From an uncultured Bacteroidales bacterium (GTDB lineage: Bacteria > Bacteroidota > Bacteroidia > Bacteroidales > F082), in contig CAMYYB010000010.1 of the NCBI GenBank assembly GCA_947303335.1, positions 1 to 59,770 on the forward strand: DNA of 59,770 nt, read 5' to 3'. The position numbers and the translations under genes were made by a program. The notes below the pieces were generated by a model. It made no database searches and was not told the DNA's origin. It saw nothing but the letters and a program-made list of their open reading frames with translations. Below are positions 1 to 9,297 of the stretch, piece after piece (positions within the stretch are counted from its first letter, which is position 1; each line of letters opens with the position of its first letter).

Positions 1-114
1 ACCTATTGGCCAAATTAAATATGCGCTACTTTAATTCCGCCAACGAGTATATATACATTATATTTCAATAATTGTTCTGCACAGACCAGTTCTTTTAATT
101 TATTAGTTATAAAA

Positions 115-1953
115 ATGGGTCCCAGTAGTTTTGTAGACGCAAAAGAGCCTCCGAAAAAAGACAAGGGCGAAACCTCTCTGGTTAAATATAAGCTGAGGAT
201 TTCATTGATATTTCGGACTATAGCTCCTTCGCAGAAGGCAAAAGCGAATGCATTTAGAAATAATGAAAATGGAAATGAAGAATTCAAAGGAAATGACATA
301 GCTCAGGAACTTAGTGGAGGATTGTTTTGCTATTCAGATAAGGATGAAGGGGGTGAATACATTATTGAAGACAAGTCTTTTGTTGTTGATGAGGCATCAC
401 CTAAAGCGATGATGTATCTTTCAAAAGCAATAGACAATTATATCATGGGGATTTGTCTTAAAGATGATGTGGAAAAGGTGGTTCCGTGCTTTCTAATTCC
501 CTCCGTCTCAGACTCTCCTGTTGTTCCGACATTATTCTTTCATTCTTTTCCACCTAATTGTATTCAAAAGGAAACACAAAAAGGCCCGTTTGAGAAAATC
601 GACAATCAGACTGGTTATGTTTATTTCTTTGGTTTTGATAGTATTCAAAGCTACAATAGTTCGATTTCATTATTGTCAATCGCAGGCAAAAACGCGCCTC
701 TTTCAAAAACACTTATTCAGTTATTTGTCTTGATTTCTTATTATGTCTATTTCTACATAGATAATTTTGAACAGAAAAACTGGACTTTGTTGAAAAATGA
801 CATAAAACAACAAAAATACATTGACAAGTTTTTGGAGAACTATCTGAAGAAAAAGACGCCAAAGAAGGACAAGTCAGAAAAACCTTCTATTTGGAAAAAA
901 ATAGGCAATACTATCGCGAAAGGTTTTATGCTACCCTTTAAATTGATAGATAGCGTAGCTGATATCCTACTCAATTACGATGGACACGTTGCAAATCGTA
1001 TTTTTACTAGAATAACAGAAGTAGTGGAAATAACCGAATCTGAAATATCTGAATTACCTGAACAGGAATTCGCGTCAAAAGCATCCAATGCTATTAGTAG
1101 TATTTTGCATGCATGCGAAAAAGATAGGTCTGTCAGTTTGTATTCTTTTTTTGAAAAATGTGGATATTGGAAATATCTTGGTAAAGAGTTCGAAAAGCTA
1201 CAATCTGAGAGCAAAAATTGGGAGATATTGTCGTCATCAGCTGGAATTGTTTCTGGTTATGGAGCTGTTTTGTTTTCGAATGGAAAAGACTACATTTATG
1301 CATTTAAAGGTACAGATATGGATTCATTAGGTCGAGATTGGGTGTTGACCAATTTACTACAAGGTCTAACCGGGTTTTCTTTACAACATCTCCGAGCCAT
1401 CGCTGATGGGAGCGACCTTGACGAAAGAATAGCAAACATGGGTAGTCTTTGGTTTACTGGACACTCGTTAGGTGGTGGCTTAGCTAGTGCAGCTACCATA
1501 GCCACTAAACACAGAGAAGGTGTTACTTTCAATGCCGCTGGTTTGAATGTCATAGGTGTAAAGACGACACAACTCATTAAAAACACAGGCAGTATCTTTC
1601 ATCCAAGTCAAAGTTGGAAGCGTGTATATCCTTACAGAATAAAAGGAGAAATACTTGACAAATCACAACAGACGTTTTTGCGTGCTATAACTCTTGGGAC
1701 GCTTGAGCGGGGATACGGTAAACAATCTGTAGAATATGAAATAAATGCGAATAAAAAAGATATTTCATGCGTAAGTAAACATGGTATCAATAATTTTCTT
1801 CATAAAGAAGTCATGGAAAAGTTAGATACTTTTGAAAAAGTAGAGCATGATGCATCTAAATCCTCGGAAAATAACAAAACTGTGACTGCTACGATTTCAA
1901 TGATTACGATTAAGGGCAAAGAAAGTGAAAGCACTGCAAATTTAAGTAATTGA
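115..1953 (+). CDS. Large protein with class-3 lipase-like (alpha/beta hydrolase) domain; candidate secreted effector
   Basis: A 612-residue protein without a signal peptide. The C-terminal half holds a lipase class 3 / DUF2974-like domain: FKGTD followed by a DW at about residues 400-412, then the nucleophile elbow GHSLGG with the serine at residue 451, a later GEILD (possible acid) and KHGINNF (possible His). Family knowledge: such domains cleave lipid esters. The first 300 residues match nothing I recognise, are AT-rich, and include a basic Lys-rich stretch near residues 240-265. The frame is open from base 19, but the first ATG is at 115. The next gene starts 2 bases after its stop. Position a few kb upstream of T6SS-like baseplate genes, absence of a signal peptide and a DUF2931-like neighbour suggest an antibacterial lipase effector with an immunity gene; this is inference. 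A housekeeping lipase is the alternative. Confidence 0.7.
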   Translation: MGPSSFVDAKEPPKKDKGETSLVKYKLRISLIFRTIAPSQKAKANAFRNNENGNEEFKGNDIAQELSGGLFCYSDKDEGGEYIIEDKSFVVDEASPKAMMYLSKAIDNYIMGICLKDDVEKVVPCFLIPSVSDSPVVPTLFFHSFPPNCIQKETQKGPFEKIDNQTGYVYFFGFDSIQSYNSSISLLSIAGKNAPLSKTLIQLFVLISYYVYFYIDNFEQKNWTLLKNDIKQQKYIDKFLENYLKKKTPKKDKSEKPSIWKKIGNTIAKGFMLPFKLIDSVADILLNYDGHVANRIFTRITEVVEITESEISELPEQEFASKASNAISSILHACEKDRSVSLYSFFEKCGYWKYLGKEFEKLQSESKNWEILSSSAGIVSGYGAVLFSNGKDYIYAFKGTDMDSLGRDWVLTNLLQGLTGFSLQHLRAIADGSDLDERIANMGSLWFTGHSLGGGLASAATIATKHREGVTFNAAGLNVIGVKTTQLIKNTGSIFHPSQSWKRVYPYRIKGEILDKSQQTFLRAITLGTLERGYGKQSVEYEINANKKDISCVSKHGINNFLHKEVMEKLDTFEKVEHDASKSSENNKTVTATISMITIKGKESESTANLSN

Positions 1954-1955
1954 TT

Positions 1956-3005
1956 ATGCGTTTTTTAGTTTCAGGCAATGCTTCAGTTAAATTTCCGGCA
2001 GAGACCTATTTTGGTTTGCTTTGTTGCTCGGACGAAGATGCCATAGAGATTCCTTATCAATATCCTTTACAAGGCGAATGGGGAAAACCTTTGTCGAATG
2101 TGTTTGAAGAACCTCAAAACCACGAAATTCCAAAGAAACTGGATTTAGTATATCTTTCTATTGTAGAGGAAAAGTTCTATTCATTGGAAGAGAATGTCTC
2201 TATAGAAAGGTTTCAGCGAGGTTGGAATGCCGTTCACAAAGGCGCTTTTGATGAACAACCGCCTTATATTGTAGTAGGTTTAGCTCCATTTGGATTAGTT
2301 GTCCAATGGATTAATAAAGATAAAAAATCAGTATTGGTTTCATCGTTTCGTGCTAGAGAGATAGAAGTTCCAATGAGTGATTTTTATCCATCATCACCTG
2401 ACATTTTACTCAAAGACATCTGTCAACGATACCTCAACAATAATCCATTGGCTCAATCCAACCTCTCTACCAATGGTCTTCCTTCCCGCGACCTCTTCGA
2501 CAACTACATGAAGCAATTCACATACCGTTACTTGCCACTGTTTGAGCATTGGGACGAAGACGAGGAGAAGTGGCAACCTTATACCGAGGAAGAGCAAGAA
2601 ACAAAGCCGGAATTGGACTACATAGAAGAAGCCCTCTACGACGGCACCCACGACAAACTGCACGACGGTGGGCTGCTCAACTACCACGAGGCAGGCAAAC
2701 CAAAGAAACTTGCTGTGAAATGGCACATCAAAAAATCGGAATACACAGCCTACTTTTGGCTGGAAGACGAGGCCATCCGTGCCTTCTTCGACAAGTTCTA
2801 TGGCATCCATCCCGACACGAAGTCGGACTTCATCATCCACATCGACCCCGAGAAGAAGAAATACCAATTGGCACTTTTCCGCTATGGCTTACAAGAGCCT
2901 AAAATCATCCCAGAAGATGCCTATCAACTCATTGTCTTCAAAAGCAAATTCGAGAACTATCGCAGCGAGAACTACGACCAACCGCGCGGAGCTTGGATTT
3001 GGTGA
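1956..3005 (+). CDS. DUF2931-like protein (possible immunity protein)
   Basis: A 349-residue protein. Residues about 65-140 carry a pattern I associate with DUF2931: LSIVEEKFYS, then YIVVGLAPFG and VVQWI, followed by a conserved-looking FRAREIEVPMSDFYP. The rest is acidic and Trp/Tyr-rich and ends GAWIW. No signal peptide is visible. The ATG at 1956 is chosen; a TTG at 1950 overlaps the upstream stop. Base use changes within the gene: the part before about 2400 is AT-rich like the lipase gene, the rest is clearly more C/G-rich, as if the gene were a mosaic. The last 16 codons are repeated as an orphan fragment at 3998-4045. Pairing with the lipase gene suggests immunity, but nothing in the sequence proves that. 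Confidence 0.6.
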   Translation: MRFLVSGNASVKFPAETYFGLLCCSDEDAIEIPYQYPLQGEWGKPLSNVFEEPQNHEIPKKLDLVYLSIVEEKFYSLEENVSIERFQRGWNAVHKGAFDEQPPYIVVGLAPFGLVVQWINKDKKSVLVSSFRAREIEVPMSDFYPSSPDILLKDICQRYLNNNPLAQSNLSTNGLPSRDLFDNYMKQFTYRYLPLFEHWDEDEEKWQPYTEEEQETKPELDYIEEALYDGTHDKLHDGGLLNYHEAGKPKKLAVKWHIKKSEYTAYFWLEDEAIRAFFDKFYGIHPDTKSDFIIHIDPEKKKYQLALFRYGLQEPKIIPEDAYQLIVFKSKFENYRSENYDQPRGAWIW

Positions 3006-3029
3006 TGAGCCTATAAATCTTTTTATGCT

Positions 3030-3983
3030 ATGACCTATAGAATAAATATTATCATTCAAAACGTCGCTATTCTTTCAGAAGAGATTGTTGCTGTTGCAAA
3101 TAACACTGCATATTCTGATGATTTAGTGAGCATCCTCAACAATCGATTGTCTGAAAAGAAAGACATATTAGGATTAGTAAACTATAGTTTTTATACTCCG
3201 AAAATTGATTGGTGTTATTCATTTGTGGTTAGTTTGAACTTTAATAATCTCGATGAAAGATATGAGATTGAATTCGTGAACACAAATCCCAAATCACATA
3301 GCCCAAGATACGAAGCCAAATTGGTCAATCCTATACTATTGATTTCTTCTAAGCCTTTGTGTTTCCCAGTCGAAGGCATTGTGTGTTGTGAGGAATGCCA
3401 CAGGATGCTGTATGTAAATCCATTCTATTTCGATCTACCAAGTATTATTTCTGTTCAGGACGTGTTCCTTATGGAAGGACTGTATAACGAAAAAAGACGA
3501 CTTGCCAATTTTATGGGGAAACTATCTCTTATTGAGAAACAGCAAATAAAAATTGCAAATGCTAGTTTCCTTGAGGATTCATCAAACGAGTATGATTATA
3601 ACGAATATTTTTATGGCCTGAATGAAGGCATTCAATGGCTGAAGGAAAAAGTGGATATTTCTTTGATAAGCTGCATCGTGGCCCAAGACAAAGAAACAGT
3701 CGAGATATTAAGAAGATACATGCCCTACTATTTTAGGATTATTGGAACCAATGAGGATGTTCCAACCATGACGAGAGAAGAATGGATTCGCAAGGCCATC
3801 CTCATGATGATTAATGAATTTGCTTATGTTGCAAACAAATCAAAATACCTCAATGATAGTTTAGCATTATTCATGAAAAAATATCATTGTTCGAAGACCA
3901 TCATTATGGAAATCTGCAAAGAAATAATGAACGATAGTGATTTCGAATCATTACGAAAACATCTATCATATCCTCTAATGTAG
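3030..3983 (+). CDS. Hypothetical protein, unknown function
   Basis: A 317-residue protein with no signal peptide, membrane segment or family I recognise. It has a Cys cluster, GIVCCEECHRMLYVN (C-C-x2-C), around residues 122-136, which could be half of a zinc site, and a helical, Lys/Glu-rich C-terminal half. It starts 24 bases after the DUF2931-like gene on the same strand and shares its AT-rich composition, so the three first genes look like one co-inherited cassette. It could be a second immunity or effector-adaptor protein; no motif supports a specific role. Confidence 0.55.
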   Translation: MTYRINIIIQNVAILSEEIVAVANNTAYSDDLVSILNNRLSEKKDILGLVNYSFYTPKIDWCYSFVVSLNFNNLDERYEIEFVNTNPKSHSPRYEAKLVNPILLISSKPLCFPVEGIVCCEECHRMLYVNPFYFDLPSIISVQDVFLMEGLYNEKRRLANFMGKLSLIEKQQIKIANASFLEDSSNEYDYNEYFYGLNEGIQWLKEKVDISLISCIVAQDKETVEILRRYMPYYFRIIGTNEDVPTMTREEWIRKAILMMINEFAYVANKSKYLNDSLALFMKKYHCSKTIIMEICKEIMNDSDFESLRKHLSYPLM

Positions 3984-3997
3984 ATTCAAATTAAGCT

Positions 3998-4045
3998 ACC
4001 GTAGCGAGAACTACAACCAACCGCGCGGGGCTTGGATTTGGTAAT
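3998..4045 (+). pseudogene. Remnant duplicate of the 3' end of the DUF2931-like gene
   Basis: Sixteen codons reading Y-R-S-E-N-Y-N-Q-P-R-G-A-W-I-W-stop. They match the last 16 codons of the DUF2931-like gene (2958-3005) at 43 of 48 bases, with one amino-acid change (N for D). There is no start codon or remaining body, so this is the tail of a lost second copy, most simply left by recombination or replacement within this cassette. It lies in the 64-98 bp gap before the InlB-repeat gene. Confidence 0.8.
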
Positions 4046-4083
4046 ACATGATAATTAACAACATAACAATAAAACTAAACCAC

Positions 4084-7000
4084 ATGAAGAAAAATCTACT
4101 ATTATTCGCATTGCTCTTACTGATTTCGGGAGCAATGCTGGCGCAAGTAGCACCATCTGTGACTACGACTAATGCGACCAACATCACTCAAACATCAGCC
4201 ACTGTTGGTGGAATTGTTGTCGATAGCTATGGAGCAACGGTGTCGGATCGAGGCATCTACTATAGTATTGCCCCATCACCTTCTACTCAAGGCGAGCAAG
4301 TTTCAGCCAATAGTGGTGGCATAGGACCCTTCTCAGTCGATTTGAATAACCTGACTCCTGGAACCACCTATCATGTAATAGCTTATGCTACCAATAGTGA
4401 AGGCAGCACTGGCATGGGCGAGGTGTTGTCTTTTTCTACAGAGGCAGCATACACCATTACCACCAATGTTACACCTCCTAGTTCTGGTCAGGTGACAGGT
4501 GGCGGAACCAATTTCATCTATGGGAATCAAACCACATTGACTGCCACCGCCAGCAACGGCTACACCTTCAGCCAGTGGCAGGACAACAACACTGAAAACC
4601 CTCGTACTATCACGGTGACGGGCAATGCTACATATACTGCTACATTTACACAAGACATTTACACTATCACCACCAATGTTACACCTCCTAGTTCTGGTCA
4701 GGTGACAGGTGGTGGAACCAATTTCCACTACGGGGATCAACCCACATTGACTGCCACTGCCAGCAACGGCTACACCTTCAGCCATTGGCAGGACGGCAAC
4801 ACTGAAAACCCTCGCACTATCACGGTGACGGGCAATGCCACATATACTGCTACATTTACACAAGACATTTACACTATCACCACCAATGTTACACCTCCTA
4901 GTTCTGGTCAGGTGACAGGTGGTGGAACCAATTTCCACTACGGGGATCAACCCACATTGACTGCCACTGCCAGCAACGGCTACACCTTCAGCCATTGGCA
5001 GGACGGCAACACTGAAAACCCTCGCACTATCACGGTGACGGGCAATGCCACATATACTGCCGTCTTTACCCAAAATATATATACAATCACGGCGTCAGCT
5101 AATCCGAACATTGGTGGCGAAGTGTCAGTTAGTGGTACGGGATCCTTTACCTATGGTCAGCAATGCACCCTAACGGCTACAGTCAATGAGGGCTATACTT
5201 TTATCAACTGGACAAAGAACGGCTCGGAGGTTTCCGCCAGTGCGTCTTACACTTTCTTAGTGGTAGAGGCTGGGGATTATGTGGCTAATTTCACGCTTAA
5301 CAGCTATACCGTCACCGCTCAAGCTGACCCTCCGGCGGGCGGTACGGTCACGGGCAGCGGCGGCTTCAACCACGGCGAGACCTGCACCTTGGTGGCCACA
5401 GCAAACACAGGCTACACCTTTGTCAACTGGACGAAGAACGGCACAGAGGTTTGCACAACGCCGACTTACACCTTCACAGTGACAGAGAGTGCCTCCTATG
5501 TCGCCCACTTCTTAATCAACAGCTACGAAATTACCGTCACAGCCAACCCGAGCAATGGCGGCACGGTGAGCGGCGGCGGCACCTACAACCATTTCCAGAG
5601 CTGCACCTTGACGGCATCGCAAGCCGAAGGCCATACCTTTGTCAACTGGACGAAGAACGGCACTCAGGTATCTACCAATCCAATTTATACCTTCACGGTG
5701 GAAGGTGCAGGCGATTATGTGGCCACTTTTTCGCTGAACCAATACACCATCACGACGAATGTAACGCCAACGGGTACTGGAACGGTTGCAGGCGGCGGTA
5801 CCTATTACTACGGTGACGATGCCACCCTTACTGCCACTCCCAATTACGGCTACCATTTCAGCCAATGGCAGGACGGCAACACCGACAACCCGCGCACCAT
5901 TACGGTATCGAACAATGCTTTGTATACAGCCACCTTCGCCCCCAATTCATATACTATCACTACAGGGGTGACACCGGAGGGCACGGGCACGGTGTCGGGC
6001 GGCGGCACCTACACTTATGGCTCACAAATCACCCTTACGGCCACCAACGAATACGGCTACCACTTTGACCAATGGCAGGACGGCAACACCAACAGCACAC
6101 GCACCGTCACGGTGAGCCAAGACGCCACCTACACGGCTACGTTCTTGCCCAACTCATACACCATCACCACTAACCCGTCGCCATGGGGTGCAGGCACGGT
6201 GTCGGGCGGCGGCACTTATCCCTACAACACATCGGCCACTCTGCAAGCCGACCCCAACTATGGCTACCACTTTGACCATTGGCAGGACGGAATTACCGAC
6301 AACCCTCGCTCCATCACGGTGAGCCAAAACGCCACCTACACGGCGTATTTCATCAAAAACCAATACACCATCACCACTGGGGTGGAACCCGACGAAGACT
6401 GGGGCAATGTGACCGGAGGAGGTACATACGACTACCAGTCGAACATCCAGCTTATTGCCAACCCCAACCCAGGCTATTCCTTCCAACATTGGCAGGACAA
6501 CAACGAGCAGAACCCGCGCCTGATTTCAGTCACCGCAAACGCCTCGTATACGGCTACTTTCACACGAAACCAATACATCATCACCACCCAAGTCACGCCC
6601 ACTGGTACTGGCACGGTGACGGGTGGCGGTAGCTTCTACTACGGCGATAATACTACTTTGACCCCCCACGCTAATAGTGGATATATCTTCCAAGGCTGGA
6701 CTGACGGCAATATGGACAACCCTCGCCATATTATTGTGACGAACACCGCCACTTATACAGCTGTTTTCGGTCCAATTGGTACTACCTATTACAACGTGAC
6801 GGCCTCTGTCAGCCCCAATGGGGCAGGCACTGTCACAGGCACGGGACCTTTCCCGGAAGGCTCGACAACAACCCTCACCGCCATCGCCAACACGGGCTAT
6901 ACCTTCAACCATTGGCAAGACGGCAACACCCAGAGCACGCGCACGGTTACAGTAAATAGTAATCTGTCGTTCACGGCCTACTTCACGCAAAACACCTATA

Positions 7001-9255
7001 CCATCACCACGATTGTCAATCCTACAGATGCAGGGTCGGTGACAGGTGGAGGAACTAACTTCCACTACGGTGACCAGACCACGCTTCAAGCCTTTGCCAA
7101 CGAGGGCTATGAGTTTGACCATTGGAACGATGGTCTCAATCAAAACCCGCGTACCATCACGGTGACAGGCAACGTCACCTTTACGGCTTACTTCACCGCA
7201 CAGGCTCTCAATCAATACACCATTAACACTGAAGTTACTCCAGCAGGTGCAGGCACGGTGGAGGGCGGTGGTACCTATTCTGAAGGTGAGACGGCCACTC
7301 TTATCGCCACGGTCAATCCTTGCTACACTTTCAGCCAGTGGCAAGATGGCAACACCGACAACCCACGCGATATCACAGTGATGGGCGACGGTACCTATAC
7401 GGCCATCTTTACGCTCAACACATACACAATCACAACTGAGGTGACACCTGCAAACGCAGGTATGGTAGAAGACGGCGGAGAATACGACTGTGGAGAAACT
7501 GCCACACTCACAGCTGTACCTGAAGAGGGTTATAGATTTGACCAGTGGGACGATGGTGTCGTCACCAACCCTCGCACCATCAGCGTGACGAATAATGCCA
7601 CTTATACGGCCAAATTTTTGTCGAACCAATACACCATCACCCTTTTCCCCGACCCCTTGGAAGGCGGCCAGGTGGAAGGCTGCGGTGATTACACTTACGG
7701 TGAAGAATGCACCATCATTGCCACAGAGAATCCAGGCTACGTCTTTTATGGCTGGTTTGAAAATGACTCATTGGTTTATAGCAACTTCACTGAAACTTTT
7801 ATTGTAACATGTGACCGAACTCTCGTGGCCAAGTTTGCTGACGAAACTGCTTGTCTCATTTTTGTGGATATTGATCCAACTGGGGCTGGATCTGTGATCG
7901 GTTCCGGTCCGTTCCCTCCTGGTGAAATATGTACTTTAACGGCTTACGCCAAACCTGGATATGAATTTAAGAATTGGACTAAATTGGATGAGGTAGTCAG
8001 TGAAGATGCTGTCTACACATTCACTGTCACGGAAACGGCATATTATGTTGCCCATTTTGAAAGGAAGAAATACACCGTCACAGTCACAGTAAATCCGGAT
8101 GGCGGCGGAACGGTGTCAGGTCATGAAGGGCAATTTACTCATGGTACATATTGCACTCTGGAGGCCTCTCCGAATGATGGTTATACCTTTGTCAACTGGA
8201 TCAACAATAGTAATGGTGCTGTCGTGGGGATAAATCCTACTTATACGTTCCGAGTCGAAGCCGATGCGTCCTTTACTGCAAACTTCACTCAGGTTCAGAA
8301 ACATACCATCAGAGTTCAGGCCGAACCTGAAGATGGCGGTGTGGTCTATGTGGGTGAACCCGGTGTGACTGAAATGGAAATTACCCATGGGGAGGCTTGC
8401 ACAGTCACTGCCGAGGTCAACGAGGACTATTCCTTCGTCAATTGGACGGAGAACGATGTCGAGGTTTCGACAGAGGCAGTCTATTCATTCACCGTGGGGG
8501 CAGACCGCAACCTGGTGGCTCATTTCCGTTACACAAAGGAATGGAAAATTATCGTCTCGTCAAATAACGACGAATGGGGTACGGTGGCTGGCGGCGGCAC
8601 TTTTATTGACGGTGCTGAGTGCCAACTGAAAGCCACACCTAAAGAGGGTTATATCTTTGTCAACTGGACGGAGGATGGTGATGTGGTTTGCGAAGATCCT
8701 ACCTATCAGTTTACGGTGAAAAAAGACCGTGACTTGGTGGCCAACTTCAAGGAAAAATCCTGTCTCGGTGACCTCCAGAGAATCCAACCCAAATACCATC
8801 ACACAAGTGCCAATGATTCCATCGTCCTGGTCTTGATTTACCCCAATCCCCAATACAATTATACCTACCAGTGGTATAAGAATGGAAATGCCATCCCGGG
8901 GGCAACGGGTCAGTACTATTACCAGAAAGGCGGAGTGGATGACGGCGTTTATAAGGTCAAACTGAGTCTCAGCGACGGATGCTCTGACTACACCGAAAAT
9001 TATTATGTCAACCAAGGAAAGCGCCTGTGCATCTATCCCAATCCGTCGCGCAGGGGCAATGAGGTAGTGGTCGAGAAGGACTGCGAAGGTCAGGCTCGAC
9101 TCACCATCTACTCGGTCGACGGACGGGCGCTCTACTCCGAGATGGTGACCGACAGCCAAGTCACCCTCAACCTTAACCTGCCCGTAGGCGTTTATGTGGC
9201 TCGCCTCACCGACAGCGAGGGCAACACGAAGATAGGTAAACTGATCATTAAATAA
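4084..9255 (+). CDS. Giant InlB/Listeria-Bacteroides-repeat surface protein with T9SS type A sorting domain
   Basis: A protein of 1723 residues from the ATG at 4084; an ATG at 4048 would add 12 residues before the signal peptide MKKNLLLFALLLLISGAMLA. After a fibronectin-III-like domain (SVTTTNATN to EVLSFST) come 20 InlB B-type repeats of about 70 residues, each of the form YTITTNVTP - GxGTVxGGG - Y - LTATxxxGYxFxxWxDG - NPRTITVTGNATYTATF. Then comes an Ig/PKD-like domain (YQWYKNG) and a C-terminal T9SS sorting domain (IYPNPSRRG to GKLIIK). Established: such C-terminal domains target proteins through the type IX system to the cell surface in Bacteroidetes. Role inferred: stalk-like adhesin. 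Repeats 1-3 are nearly identical in DNA, so the length probably varies between strains. It starts the colinear run leading into the ubiquitin-like/T6SS-like cluster. Confidence 0.9.
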   Translation: MKKNLLLFALLLLISGAMLAQVAPSVTTTNATNITQTSATVGGIVVDSYGATVSDRGIYYSIAPSPSTQGEQVSANSGGIGPFSVDLNNLTPGTTYHVIAYATNSEGSTGMGEVLSFSTEAAYTITTNVTPPSSGQVTGGGTNFIYGNQTTLTATASNGYTFSQWQDNNTENPRTITVTGNATYTATFTQDIYTITTNVTPPSSGQVTGGGTNFHYGDQPTLTATASNGYTFSHWQDGNTENPRTITVTGNATYTATFTQDIYTITTNVTPPSSGQVTGGGTNFHYGDQPTLTATASNGYTFSHWQDGNTENPRTITVTGNATYTAVFTQNIYTITASANPNIGGEVSVSGTGSFTYGQQCTLTATVNEGYTFINWTKNGSEVSASASYTFLVVEAGDYVANFTLNSYTVTAQADPPAGGTVTGSGGFNHGETCTLVATANTGYTFVNWTKNGTEVCTTPTYTFTVTESASYVAHFLINSYEITVTANPSNGGTVSGGGTYNHFQSCTLTASQAEGHTFVNWTKNGTQVSTNPIYTFTVEGAGDYVATFSLNQYTITTNVTPTGTGTVAGGGTYYYGDDATLTATPNYGYHFSQWQDGNTDNPRTITVSNNALYTATFAPNSYTITTGVTPEGTGTVSGGGTYTYGSQITLTATNEYGYHFDQWQDGNTNSTRTVTVSQDATYTATFLPNSYTITTNPSPWGAGTVSGGGTYPYNTSATLQADPNYGYHFDHWQDGITDNPRSITVSQNATYTAYFIKNQYTITTGVEPDEDWGNVTGGGTYDYQSNIQLIANPNPGYSFQHWQDNNEQNPRLISVTANASYTATFTRNQYIITTQVTPTGTGTVTGGGSFYYGDNTTLTPHANSGYIFQGWTDGNMDNPRHIIVTNTATYTAVFGPIGTTYYNVTASVSPNGAGTVTGTGPFPEGSTTTLTAIANTGYTFNHWQDGNTQSTRTVTVNSNLSFTAYFTQNTYTITTIVNPTDAGSVTGGGTNFHYGDQTTLQAFANEGYEFDHWNDGLNQNPRTITVTGNVTFTAYFTAQALNQYTINTEVTPAGAGTVEGGGTYSEGETATLIATVNPCYTFSQWQDGNTDNPRDITVMGDGTYTAIFTLNTYTITTEVTPANAGMVEDGGEYDCGETATLTAVPEEGYRFDQWDDGVVTNPRTISVTNNATYTAKFLSNQYTITLFPDPLEGGQVEGCGDYTYGEECTIIATENPGYVFYGWFENDSLVYSNFTETFIVTCDRTLVAKFADETACLIFVDIDPTGAGSVIGSGPFPPGEICTLTAYAKPGYEFKNWTKLDEVVSEDAVYTFTVTETAYYVAHFERKKYTVTVTVNPDGGGTVSGHEGQFTHGTYCTLEASPNDGYTFVNWINNSNGAVVGINPTYTFRVEADASFTANFTQVQKHTIRVQAEPEDGGVVYVGEPGVTEMEITHGEACTVTAEVNEDYSFVNWTENDVEVSTEAVYSFTVGADRNLVAHFRYTKEWKIIVSSNNDEWGTVAGGGTFIDGAECQLKATPKEGYIFVNWTEDGDVVCEDPTYQFTVKKDRDLVANFKEKSCLGDLQRIQPKYHHTSANDSIVLVLIYPNPQYNYTYQWYKNGNAIPGATGQYYYQKGGVDDGVYKVKLSLSDGCSDYTENYYVNQGKRLCIYPNPSRRGNEVVVEKDCEGQARLTIYSVDGRALYSEMVTDSQVTLNLNLPVGVYVARLTDSEGNTKIGKLIIK
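4441..5070 (+). repeat. Three tandem 210-bp near-identical InlB repeat units
   Basis: Units start at 4441, 4651 and 4861, each encoding 70 residues. The stretches 4651-4850 and 4861-5060 appear identical base for base; the first unit differs at a few positions. Other repeats in the same gene have diverged, so these copies are recent and prone to expansion or contraction (and to assembly collapse). Confidence 0.85.
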
Positions 9256-9297
9256 TAGCCAACAACAATGAATAATAACAATAAAAACAACAATACA

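Noticed and set aside
4333-5073. Long - strand frames inside the InlB-repeat genes (also in 26-33 kb)
   Set aside because: They mirror the repeat periodicity of the + strand protein, begin without regulatory signals and do not look like real proteins.
9268-9297. Upstream ATG of the barrel/coiled-coil gene
   Set aside because: It would put ten Asn-rich residues before a perfectly formed signal peptide; the ATG at 9298 is preferred.
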